Source: Roseibium sp. (GTDB lineage Bacteria; Pseudomonadota; Alphaproteobacteria; Rhizobiales; Stappiaceae). From it: DNA of 64,000 bases. This document shows, one piece after another, positions 15,780 through 23,408 of the stretch. The DNA lies in the NCBI GenBank assembly GCA_017643215.1, contig JAEPNV010000004.1:124001-188000 (forward strand). Reading direction: 5' to 3'. The notes under the pieces were generated by a model. The model was not told the DNA's origin and made no database searches. It worked only from the letters and a program-made list of their open reading frames with translations. Both the position numbers and the translations under genes were made by a program. How positions within the stretch are numbered: position 1 is the first letter of the stretch; each line of letters starts with the position of its first letter.

Positions 15780-16625
15780 ATGGCTAGCGCACCGCTTCCA
15801 AGTTATGAACGCCGGCTCATCCTCTTCCTGGACTTCCTCGGGTTCCGAGAAATCGTCGCCGAAACTACCGATGATCCCGCCGTCCTTGGTCGACTCATCG
15901 CCGGGCTCAATGCCATCGCGCGCATTGTAGGAGACGGCTCGGTTGAAAGCGAACGAGTCACGCAATTCTCAGACTCGCTCGTCGTGTCCTACCGAGTCGA
16001 CGAGACATCCTGGGTGTTCTGGTTGCTGCATGCAATGGCCATGACCGTCGTCGAACTCGCCGGGCGCGGTTATCTCCTGCGCGGCGCGGTGACCATCGGC
16101 GATCTGCTTCATGACGATCGCCATGTCGTGGGACCGGCAATGGTAGCCGCCTACGAGATTGAGTCGCAGCGCGCGATCATGCCGCGCGTCATAATCGATC
16201 CTGCCGTTCTCGACATCGCGCGTGAGCACAGAGGCGACCTGCATACACCCGACGATGAGGAAGGATATGTGAGAAGCTTCATCGCCGTCGACGACGATGG
16301 GGAACACTTCTTCGACTATGTGTCCTGGCGATCCGTCGTAGAAATCGTCGGCGCAGACGACGACTCCTACGGCGCCTATCTCGCGGAGATCTCGCGATTG
16401 ATCGAGCGTGGCTTGCGCCACTCCGATACACGGGTGCTGCGAAAATATCTCTGGCTGCATCGTCACTATCTCGCTGCAATCGATCTCTTCGAAGCGATCC
16501 CGGTCGACCATCCCTACCGCGCGCAAAGCCCCGAAAACTGCGAAATGATCGCGTCTTTGCCGCGGTTGGACGCGCTTTGCGCAGCCGCGTCGGCTTCCGT
16601 CGCCGCCGAACAACAGCGGAGCTGA
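15780..16625 (+). CDS. Class III nucleotidyl-cyclase-like protein
   Basis: The 281-residue protein starts ERRLILFLDFLGFREIV with Asp18, then VTQFSDSLVVSY with Asp65, then LLRGAVTIGDLLH and GPAMVAAYEIES. This spacing mirrors class III cyclases, whose two metal-binding aspartates lie in F-x-D-x-x-GF and in a later (G/S)D motif. It lacks the classical Lys/Asp base-selecting pattern that I could place, so the substrate is unknown. Related stand-alone cyclase-like proteins include the Pycsar cCMP/cUMP synthases of phage defence; whether this protein belongs there needs a profile search. The C-terminal 90 residues are helical. It follows the HEPN-like gene by 3 bp and is followed by a hairpin at 16634-16654. 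Confidence 0.65.
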   Translation: MASAPLPSYERRLILFLDFLGFREIVAETTDDPAVLGRLIAGLNAIARIVGDGSVESERVTQFSDSLVVSYRVDETSWVFWLLHAMAMTVVELAGRGYLLRGAVTIGDLLHDDRHVVGPAMVAAYEIESQRAIMPRVIIDPAVLDIAREHRGDLHTPDDEEGYVRSFIAVDDDGEHFFDYVSWRSVVEIVGADDDSYGAYLAEISRLIERGLRHSDTRVLRKYLWLHRHYLAAIDLFEAIPVDHPYRAQSPENCEMIASLPRLDALCAAASASVAAEQQRS

Positions 16626-16633
16626 CACCACCG

Positions 16634-16654
16634 GCGCGGTCGCATTGACCGCGC
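16634..16654 (+). terminator. Hairpin after the cyclase-like gene
   Basis: A perfect 8-bp stem GCGCGGTC (16634-16641) / GACCGCGC (16647-16654) with a 5-nt loop lies 9 bp after the stop codon. There is no U tract, so termination is uncertain. The following 150 bp lead to the rdfS-like gene. Confidence 0.4.
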
Positions 16655-16803
16655 ACGTCGCGTCCTTTCGCAGGGCGTCTTTGGGGGGTGACGTTTCCGC
16701 CGCCCACTGATCGTCATCCCTCCCGGACGCGCTTCTCCGCTTTTGTGACCTCCGACAGCCCGCCGCATCCCGCGGCACGGCGCAAGCACCGGAGGCGCAC
16801 CCC

Positions 16804-17088
16804 ATGCCCGATCCCAATGCCGGCCTTCCGCCGCGCTATCTCAGAACCCCAGAAGCCGCCCGCTTTCTCGGACTCTCCGGCAGAACGCTGGAAAAACACC
16901 GCACCTACGGCACCGGCCCACGCTATTCGAAGATCGGCGGGCGCGTCGTCTACGCCGTCGACGATTTGCAGGCCTGGGTCGGCCGCGGCGAGAAATCTTC
17001 GACCTCGGACGACACCGGCGACACGGTGCTGCCCGCCAAACGGCACGCGGCGGTCTCGCCGGCTTACGCGGACAAGGGCCGCTCATGA
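16804..17088 (+). CDS. rdfS: RdfS-like recombination directionality factor (HTH_17)
   Basis: The 94-residue protein has an AlpA/excisionase-type winged HTH: RYLRTPEAARFLGLSGRTLEKHRTYGTGPRY followed by KIGGRVVYAVDDLQAWV. Its tail is polar. In ICEMlSymR7A the excisionase RdfS is encoded just before traF and the relaxase gene rlxS and is the direct target of FseA. The order here (this gene, DUF2840, traF, transglycosylase, relaxase) supports the same role: steering the integrase toward excision. It overlaps the DUF2840 gene by ATGA. The orthology is inferred from fold and order. Confidence 0.75.
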   Translation: MPDPNAGLPPRYLRTPEAARFLGLSGRTLEKHRTYGTGPRYSKIGGRVVYAVDDLQAWVGRGEKSSTSDDTGDTVLPAKRHAAVSPAYADKGRS

Positions 17089-17549
17089 GCAATCGCACCA
17101 CGGTCGATCTTGTGTGGATCGAAGGGCAGGTCGAGCGCTGGATTCGCTTCGGTCGCATCGTCCAAGAGACGCTGAAGAGCCGCAGCCGGAGCACCGTCGG
17201 CTTCGACCCCGGTGCGGTCTTCGCCTTCGTCCGATGGTCGTCGAACGACTACGGCACCGTCGAAAGCCGGATCGACATTCTGCGCGCGGTTCACCCGGGC
17301 GCGAGTTGTTCGACCGTGCCTTGCGTGACGCCCGGCGGCGAGATGCTGCTGCGCCTTTCCGGCTGGCCGAAAGTCGAGGCAGCGCTGCTCGCCATCGACC
17401 AGGTCGAGGCCCTCGGGCTCGCCCCCGAAGACGTCTGTCCGGACCATTGGCGGCACGTCCATAACCGCCTCACCACCGGGCTCGACCCCCGCGCCTATAC
17501 CGAACCGCGGCATGACGCCTGGCTCAAGCGCCGCGAGATCGACGCATGA
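17085..17549 (+). CDS. DUF2840 family protein
   Basis: The 154-residue product carries the DUF2840 pattern (VDLVWIEGQVERWIRFG, VFAFVRWSSNDYGTV, SRIDILRAV, GGEMLLRLSGWPKVE, HDAWLKRREI). The family is almost confined to conjugative elements of this type and lies between the excisionase and traF; its function is unknown. Overlaps of 4 bp at both ends show translational coupling with the genes before and after it. Confidence 0.85.
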   Translation: MSNRTTVDLVWIEGQVERWIRFGRIVQETLKSRSRSTVGFDPGAVFAFVRWSSNDYGTVESRIDILRAVHPGASCSTVPCVTPGGEMLLRLSGWPKVEAALLAIDQVEALGLAPEDVCPDHWRHVHNRLTTGLDPRAYTEPRHDAWLKRREIDA

Positions 17550-18058
17550 GACGCGCGCGCAAAACCCTCATCCTCGGCGGGTCGGCGCTCGCCTTGATCG
17601 GCGCCTCGGCCGTCGTCCGAAGCGACCCGGTCGTGCTGTGGAATCCATCACCCAGCGTTCCAGTCGGCTTCTACGCCGTGACCCCGATCGAGACCCTGGA
17701 AGTGGGTACATTGGTCGCCGTGCGGCCGCCGGAACCGCTCGAATCCTGGCTCGTCGAGAACCGCTATCTCGGCCGCGATACGCCGCTCCTGAAACGCATC
17801 GCGGCATTGCCGGACGCCGAAGTGTGCCGCGATGGCGCGGTTATCCGGATCGACGGAGACGCCATCGCCGAGGCGCGGGAGCGTGACCGGCTCGATCGTC
17901 CGCTGCCCGTTTGGAGCGGCTGCCATCGGCTCGCGGACGGCGAGGTCTTCTTCCTGAATGCGGATCATCCGGCGAGCCTGGACGGGCGGTATTTCGGCCC
18001 GCTTGGCGCCGAGACGATCGTCGGCCAAGCGACCCCGATCTGGACGCGGGAGGACTGA
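17546..18058 (+). CDS. traF: TraF conjugative transfer signal peptidase (S26)
   Basis: The 170-residue protein has one N-terminal membrane helix (about 7-24), then PSVPVGFYAV with the catalytic Ser37 and LLKRIAALPDAEV with the general base Lys83. The region FFLNADHPASLDGRYFGPL completes the S26C box. TraF peptidases mature and, in RP4, cyclise the TrbC pilin; trbC is encoded at 25917. It acts at the periplasmic face of the inner membrane. It is coupled by 4 bp to DUF2840 and followed 3 bp later by the transglycosylase gene. Confidence 0.9.
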   Translation: MRRARKTLILGGSALALIGASAVVRSDPVVLWNPSPSVPVGFYAVTPIETLEVGTLVAVRPPEPLESWLVENRYLGRDTPLLKRIAALPDAEVCRDGAVIRIDGDAIAEARERDRLDRPLPVWSGCHRLADGEVFFLNADHPASLDGRYFGPLGAETIVGQATPIWTRED

Positions 18059-18061
18059 CCG

Positions 18062-18823
18062 ATGGTCCGTCTTCTGCAGACTGCCCACCATTCGGGCGCG
18101 GTCCGTCCCGCAGCGCTTGTGGTAGCCGCGCTCCTGTTCAGCAGCCCATCGGCCGCGGTGTCGCAGCAAACCGTTGACGTCTCGGACGACCAGCAGCCGA
18201 CAGTCCAGGGGGCATTGATTGACGCCTACATTGCCGAAGCGGCGCAACGCTTCGCCATTCCCGAGCGCTGGATACGCGCCGTCATGCGAGCCGAAAGCGC
18301 GAACGATCCTCGGGCCGTCAGCACCGCCGGCGCCATGGGCCTTATGCAGATCATGCCGCGAACCTGGGACGAGCTGCGCGCCCGCTACGATCTCGGCGAC
18401 GACCCGTTCGACCCCCGCGATAACATCCTGGCGGGTACGGCCTATCTGCGCGAAATGTACGACCGCTTCGGCGCGCCGGGCTTTCTCGCAGCTTACAATG
18501 CGGGACCGGAGCGTTACGCCGAGTACCTCGCGACCGGCCGCTCGCTACCGCGCGAAACCCGCGCCTATGTCACCGCCCTGGCGCCCGTCGTCACCGACGC
18601 GCCGACAGTTCCTCCGCAGAGCGAGCGCACGACGATTGTCGTCGATTGGCGCGCCGCACCGCTCTTCGTCGCACGGATCGATCAGCGTTCAGGTGACCAA
18701 CCAAGCGCCGATCAGCAAGCATCCGATGGACCGTCAGCCCAGCCCGCGATCTCGAATCTCGTACAGCCTGAAGAGCGCCCGACAGGTCTCTTCGTCCGGC
18801 CCCAGGCGGAGAATTCGCAATGA
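18062..18823 (+). CDS. Lytic transglycosylase (SLT family) of the transfer system
   Basis: The 253-residue protein has a signal peptide (hydrophobic 15-33) and an SLT domain: WIRAVMRAESANDPRAVS with the catalytic Glu78, GAMGLMQIMPRTW, DPRDNILAGTAYLREMYDRFG and FLAAYNAGP. It would open peptidoglycan for the mating channel, as VirB1-like proteins do. The C-terminal 75 residues are low-complexity, rich in Gln, Ser and Asp, and may act as a linker. It sits between traF and the relaxase gene. Confidence 0.9.
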   Translation: MVRLLQTAHHSGAVRPAALVVAALLFSSPSAAVSQQTVDVSDDQQPTVQGALIDAYIAEAAQRFAIPERWIRAVMRAESANDPRAVSTAGAMGLMQIMPRTWDELRARYDLGDDPFDPRDNILAGTAYLREMYDRFGAPGFLAAYNAGPERYAEYLATGRSLPRETRAYVTALAPVVTDAPTVPPQSERTTIVVDWRAAPLFVARIDQRSGDQPSADQQASDGPSAQPAISNLVQPEERPTGLFVRPQAENSQ

Positions 18824-19074
18824 TCGCCCCAATCGCAGTCTGGCGCACGACGGCGTGCTTCATCGCATCCCCGGTAGGAATGCGGCACACGGAGAGCGGA
18901 ACAACGGCAGGAGGGCGAGATAAAAGGCTGCGCGCCAACCGGCGCTACGGCGTTGTTGTTGTTGATGTTTTCGCCTGCCTCGCGAGAGGCCGCAGTGCCG
19001 CCCACACCGCTTACGTCCTGATTCTCCCGCACTTTTGCCGTGCCGCCGGTCTTCAGCGGAGGTGGACGGCATGA
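18820..19074 (+). CDS. Possible small ORF between transglycosylase and relaxase
   Basis: An 84-codon frame begins in an ATGA overlap with the transglycosylase stop and ends overlapping the relaxase start by 4 bp, the pattern of coupled genes in this operon. The predicted protein (one weak hydrophobic segment, YGVVVVDVFACLA) has no recognisable family and odd composition. The same 250 bp could instead hold regulatory DNA such as oriT ahead of the relaxase gene; a GTTGTTGTTGTTG run lies at about 18954. Treat as doubtful. Confidence 0.25.
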   Translation: MIAPIAVWRTTACFIASPVGMRHTESGTTAGGRDKRLRANRRYGVVVVDVFACLARGRSAAHTAYVLILPHFCRAAGLQRRWTA

Positions 19075-20831
19075 GCAAGCGCGACAATGACCTCCGCATC
19101 AGACCGGGACGCATTCGCGATCGCGGCGCCCGCGGCCAGAAGGCCAAGAGCTTCGTCGGCCAGGTCATGCGCGCCGCCAAGAAGGCCGGGCATACCGGCT
19201 ATCGTTTCAACGGAGCGAAGCATCATGGCCGCAGCAATTCACGCTTCGGCCGCGGCCGCTTTGTCAACGCCGCCCGAGGGCTCTCCCGCACTGGGCGGCG
19301 CGTCGTCATCAAGGCGCGCATCGTCCGCCATCGCGGCGCCCGCTACCGCTCCGCGCCGCTCGCCAAACATATCGCTTATCTGAAGCGCGACGGCGTTACC
19401 CGGGATGGCCGAGATGCGGCGATGTTCGACCGGGACGGCGACACCGCCGATAAGCGGGCGTTCGCGTCGGCTTGCGAGGACGACCGGCATCATTTCCGCT
19501 TCATCATCTCGCCCGAGGACGCCGGGTCGATGGAGGACGTGCGCGCTTTCACGCGCGATCTGATGGACCAGACCGAACGCGACCTTGGAACCGGGTTCGA
19601 CTGGATCGCCCTCGATCATTGGAACACCGACAATCCGCATATCCATGTTCTGGTCCGCGGCCGCGCCGACGACGGCAAGGACCTCGTCATCTCGCGCGAC
19701 TATATCAGCCGCGGCTTTCGCGCCCGCGCCGAAGAACTGGTCACGCTGGAGCTCGGGCCGCGCACCGCGCGCGAAATTGCCGCCGGTCTCGACGCCGAGG
19801 TGAAGGCCGGGCGCTGGACTGGCCTCGACAAGGCGCTGCGCAGCCTCGCCGACGAAAATGCCGGCGTCGCAGACCTCCGGCCGGGATCGCCAGAGCCGCG
19901 AGACCCCGATCTGCGTCAACGGCTCATCGGCCGCGCGCAAACGCTGGAGCGCCTGGGCGTCGCGGAGAAGCTCGCCCCGGCGGTCTGGACCCTGAAGCCG
20001 GGCGCCGAGGACACGCTTCGCCATCTCGCCATACGCGGCGACATCATCAAGACCATGCACCGCGCGATGAGCGGCGGGGCAGAGCGGCCGCTCGCCGACT
20101 TCGCCATCCAATCCGAGCCATCCGAACCGATCCTCGGGCGGCTGGTCGATCGCGGTCTGCATGACGAGTTGAAGGGCGAAGCCTATGCCGTCATCGACGG
20201 CGTCGACGGCCGTGTCCACCATTTGCGCTTTTCCGATCTCGACATGACCGGAGACACGCCGGTCGGCGGCATCGTCGAGTCGCGGAGCTGGACGTCGCGC
20301 GAGGGCGGCCGCCCGCGCCTCTCTTTGGTCGGCCGGTCAGACCTCACATTGGACGCACAGGTGACGGCCGACGGAGCGACCTGGCTCGACCGCCTGCAAC
20401 TCGCCCGTGAACGCGCGCCGCTCAGCGCACACGGCTTCGGCGCGGAAGTGTCCGTCGCCCTTGAACGGCGGATCGATCATCTGGAGGCGGAAGGCCTTGC
20501 CACACGACAGGGCGGCCGCGTCAGCTTCTCACGCGATCTTTTGAAGACGCTGCGCGAGCGAGACCTCGCGGCCTCGGCCGCGACGCTCGAAGCCGAGACG
20601 GGATTGAAGCGCCAGAAGAGCAGCGAAGGCGAGACAGTCGCCGGCGTCTATCGCCAGCGCCTCGATCTCGCCTCGGGCCGCTTCGCCATGCTCGACAACG
20701 GATTGGGCTTCGAACTCGTCCCCTGGAAGCCGCAACTCGAAAAACATCTCGGCCAGAGCGTCACCGGCACGATGACCCCGGGCGGCGGTGTCGACTGGTC
20801 GCTCGGCCGCAAGCGCGGCCTGACGATTTGA
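19071..20831 (+). CDS. rlxS: RlxS-like relaxase (DUF3363 family)
   Basis: The 586-residue relaxase has a basic N-terminus and a HUH-type core. HWNTDNPHIHVLVRG holds the metal triad His183, His190 and His192. The C-terminal part (about 290-586) is the DUF3363 region, with GIVESRSWTSREGGRPRLSL and FELVPWKPQLEKHLGQSV. Relaxases nick oriT and pilot the single strand into the recipient. ICEMlSymR7A RlxS is the named family member. The start at 19071 follows GGAGGTGG; an in-frame ATG at 19035 is less likely. The expected catalytic Tyr cannot be fixed by eye. traG follows 23 bp downstream. Confidence 0.9.
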   Translation: MSKRDNDLRIRPGRIRDRGARGQKAKSFVGQVMRAAKKAGHTGYRFNGAKHHGRSNSRFGRGRFVNAARGLSRTGRRVVIKARIVRHRGARYRSAPLAKHIAYLKRDGVTRDGRDAAMFDRDGDTADKRAFASACEDDRHHFRFIISPEDAGSMEDVRAFTRDLMDQTERDLGTGFDWIALDHWNTDNPHIHVLVRGRADDGKDLVISRDYISRGFRARAEELVTLELGPRTAREIAAGLDAEVKAGRWTGLDKALRSLADENAGVADLRPGSPEPRDPDLRQRLIGRAQTLERLGVAEKLAPAVWTLKPGAEDTLRHLAIRGDIIKTMHRAMSGGAERPLADFAIQSEPSEPILGRLVDRGLHDELKGEAYAVIDGVDGRVHHLRFSDLDMTGDTPVGGIVESRSWTSREGGRPRLSLVGRSDLTLDAQVTADGATWLDRLQLARERAPLSAHGFGAEVSVALERRIDHLEAEGLATRQGGRVSFSRDLLKTLRERDLAASAATLEAETGLKRQKSSEGETVAGVYRQRLDLASGRFAMLDNGLGFELVPWKPQLEKHLGQSVTGTMTPGGGVDWSLGRKRGLTI

Positions 20832-20854
20832 GCCGCCAAGAAACGAGAACTCCC

Positions 20855-22861
20855 ATGACGAAACGCGACATCCAATCCCCCGCCACGAAGATCCTCTGGG
20901 GTCAGATATTGATCGTCAGCCTGGTCGCGCTGCTCTTCGTCTGGGCCGCGACGCAGTGGGCCGCCTGGCGGCTCGGCTTCCAGCCCGAACTCGGCGAGCC
21001 CTGGTTCTCGATCTTCGGATGGCCGATCTACATCCCGCCCGCCTTCTTCTGGTGGTGGTACTGGTACGACGCCTATGCGCCGCGGGTCTTCGTCGAGGGG
21101 GCCATCATCGCCGGCGCAGGCGGCATCATGTCGATCGTCGTCGCCATCTTCCTGTCCGTGCTGCGCGCCCGCGAGGCCTCGGACGTCACCACCTACGGCT
21201 CGGCGCGCTGGGCCGAGACGAAGGATGTCGCGGCGGCCGGGCTTCTCGATCCCGACGGCGTGGTGCTCGGACGGTTCGCGCGCGACTATCTCCGGCATGA
21301 CGGTCCCGAGCATGTGCTCTGCTTCGCGCCAACGCGTTCCGGGAAGGGCGTTGGGCTGGTCGTGCCGTCGCTCCTGACCTGGCCGGGTTCCGCGATTGTC
21401 CACGACATCAAGGGCGAGAACTGGCAACTCACCGCCGGCTGGCGGTCCCGCTTCAGCCGGGTGCTGTTGTTCGATCCGACCAACCCGGAGAGCGCCGCCT
21501 ACAACCCGCTGCTCGAAGTCCGGCGGGGCGACAGCGAGGTGCGCGACGTCCAGAACGTCGCCGACATCCTGGTCGATCCCGAAGGTCTGCTCGAACGCCG
21601 GAACCATTGGGAAAAGACCAGTCACGCACTCCTGGTCGGCGCGATCCTCCACGTCCTCTACGCCGAAGCGGACAAGACGCTCGCCAGCGTCGCCGCCTTC
21701 CTCTCCGATCCGCGCCGGCCGATCGAGGCGACGCTGACGGTGATGATGAAGACACTGCATTTGGGCGACAGGCCGCATCCCGTCGTCGCCCAGGCGGCGC
21801 GCGAGCTCTTGAACAAGTCGGACAACGAACGCTCAGGGGTGCTCTCGACCGCGATGAGTTTCCTCGGCCTCTATCGCGACCCGGTCGTCGCGAAGGTCAC
21901 AAGCCGGTGCGACTGGCGCATCCGCGATCTGATCGAAGGCGACAGACCGGCGACGCTCTATCTCGTCGTCCCGCCGTCGGACATCAGCCGTACCAAGCCG
22001 CTGGTGCGCCTCGTCCTCAACCAGATCGGCCGCAGACTGACCGAAGACTTACACGCCAAACGCCGCCACCGGTTGCTGCTCATGCTTGACGAGTTTCCCG
22101 CGCTCGGTCGGCTGGACTTCTTCGAGAGCCAGCTCGCCTTCATGGCGGGGTACGGATTGAAGGCTTTCCTGATCGCACAGTCCCTCAATCAAATCGAAAA
22201 GGCCTACGGCCAGAACAACGCCATCCTCGACAACTGCCATGTGCGCGTGGCTTTCGCCACCAACGACGAGCGCACGGCCAAGCGCGTCTCGGACGCGCTC
22301 GGCACGGCGACCGAGATGCGGGCGATGAAGAACTATGCCGGCCACCGGCTCAGCCCCTGGCTCGGTCATCTCATGGTCTCACGCCAGGAAACGGCGCGGC
22401 CGCTCCTGACGCCCGGCGAGATCATGCAGCTCCCGCCCCATGAAGAATTGGTGCTGGTCTCCGGCGCGCCGCCGATCCGCGCCCAGAAAGCGCGCTACTT
22501 CAAGGACCCGCAATTGCAGGCGCGCATTCTGCCGCCGCCGGATTGTCGCCGAGCGGTCGCGGTCGGGTTTGCAGCCAACGCCGACGACTGGTCGTCTGCA
22601 CCGCCCATCGCCCCAAGGCCTGCCGCTTCAACGAGCAAGGCGACGGATAACGAAGATGCGGATGGCGGCATCCGGCGCGAGCCCGACATCCCGGAGCACG
22701 AGGACATCGCGCCGGAACGTCCGGCGCCCGCACGCGAGGAGTTCGCGGCGCTGGATGACGAGCCCGACGACGACGCCCAGGGCGCGAAGCAACTTCAGGA
22801 CCATTTCCGCGGCATCGCGCGCCAGGCCTCGCTCGACCCTGAAGACGGGATCGAGCTTTGA
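20855..22861 (+). CDS. traG: TraG/VirD4 type IV coupling protein
   Basis: The 668-residue protein has two or three membrane helices in its first 110 residues, then the coupling ATPase: APTRSGKGVGLVVPSLL (Walker A, about 158-174) and LLLMLDEFPALG (Walker B, about 405-416). It links the relaxosome to the Trb channel. The C-terminal 100 residues are acidic and poorly conserved. The ATG at 20855 (ACGAGAA upstream) is preferred to a non-ATG start at 20828. The next gene, a ribbon-helix-helix protein, starts 11 bp later. Confidence 0.95.
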   Translation: MTKRDIQSPATKILWGQILIVSLVALLFVWAATQWAAWRLGFQPELGEPWFSIFGWPIYIPPAFFWWWYWYDAYAPRVFVEGAIIAGAGGIMSIVVAIFLSVLRAREASDVTTYGSARWAETKDVAAAGLLDPDGVVLGRFARDYLRHDGPEHVLCFAPTRSGKGVGLVVPSLLTWPGSAIVHDIKGENWQLTAGWRSRFSRVLLFDPTNPESAAYNPLLEVRRGDSEVRDVQNVADILVDPEGLLERRNHWEKTSHALLVGAILHVLYAEADKTLASVAAFLSDPRRPIEATLTVMMKTLHLGDRPHPVVAQAARELLNKSDNERSGVLSTAMSFLGLYRDPVVAKVTSRCDWRIRDLIEGDRPATLYLVVPPSDISRTKPLVRLVLNQIGRRLTEDLHAKRRHRLLLMLDEFPALGRLDFFESQLAFMAGYGLKAFLIAQSLNQIEKAYGQNNAILDNCHVRVAFATNDERTAKRVSDALGTATEMRAMKNYAGHRLSPWLGHLMVSRQETARPLLTPGEIMQLPPHEELVLVSGAPPIRAQKARYFKDPQLQARILPPPDCRRAVAVGFAANADDWSSAPPIAPRPAASTSKATDNEDADGGIRREPDIPEHEDIAPERPAPAREEFAALDDEPDDDAQGAKQLQDHFRGIARQASLDPEDGIEL

Positions 22862-22872
22862 GAGGCGCCGGG

Positions 22873-23295
22873 ATGAAGAAGGATCGCCTGAACGTGTACT
22901 TCGATCCCACGCTGACGACCGAGCTGGAAAACCTCGCGGCGCGGCGCAAGGTGTCGAAGTCGCAGATCGTCGACGCCGCGCTCGCCTCCTACCTCTCGCC
23001 CGACGGGGCCGATCAGCGCGAAGCCGCCATCGTCCGCCGCCTAGACCGGCTCACCCGCTCCATCGAACGACTGGAACGCGATCTCACAATCTCGACCGAA
23101 GCCCTGGCGCTGTTCGTGAAGTTCTGGCTTACCACCACGCCGCCGCTGCCCGATACGATGCGGGACGCCGCTCAGGCGAAGGGGCGCGAACGCTATGAGG
23201 GATTTGTCGAGGCGCTGGGACGACGGCTTGCGAAGGGAGCTACGCTGACGAAGGAGGTCTCGGAGGACGTCGAACGCTTCCGATCTAGCAAATGA
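22873..23295 (+). CDS. Ribbon-helix-helix (CopG-like) transfer protein
   Basis: The 140-residue protein starts RLNVYFDPTLTTELENLAARRKVSKSQIVDAALASYLS, a ribbon-helix-helix DNA-binding domain, followed by a helical region (RRLDRLTRSIERLERD, ALALFVKFWL). In these ICEs it lies between traG and trbB and is often called CopG family or TraD-like. It may be a relaxosome accessory factor or autoregulator. Here it is separated from trbB by an inserted cargo gene. Confidence 0.8.
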   Translation: MKKDRLNVYFDPTLTTELENLAARRKVSKSQIVDAALASYLSPDGADQREAAIVRRLDRLTRSIERLERDLTISTEALALFVKFWLTTTPPLPDTMRDAAQAKGRERYEGFVEALGRRLAKGATLTKEVSEDVERFRSSK

Positions 23296-23408
23296 AAGAC
23301 GCAATCCATGGTAAATGATCAGAATGATGAGGCTTAAGTGTTTATCAACGCATCCTTGAGGCCTTTGCCCCTATGGTTGGGACAGTCCTCCGGAGAGATC
23401 ACCTTACT

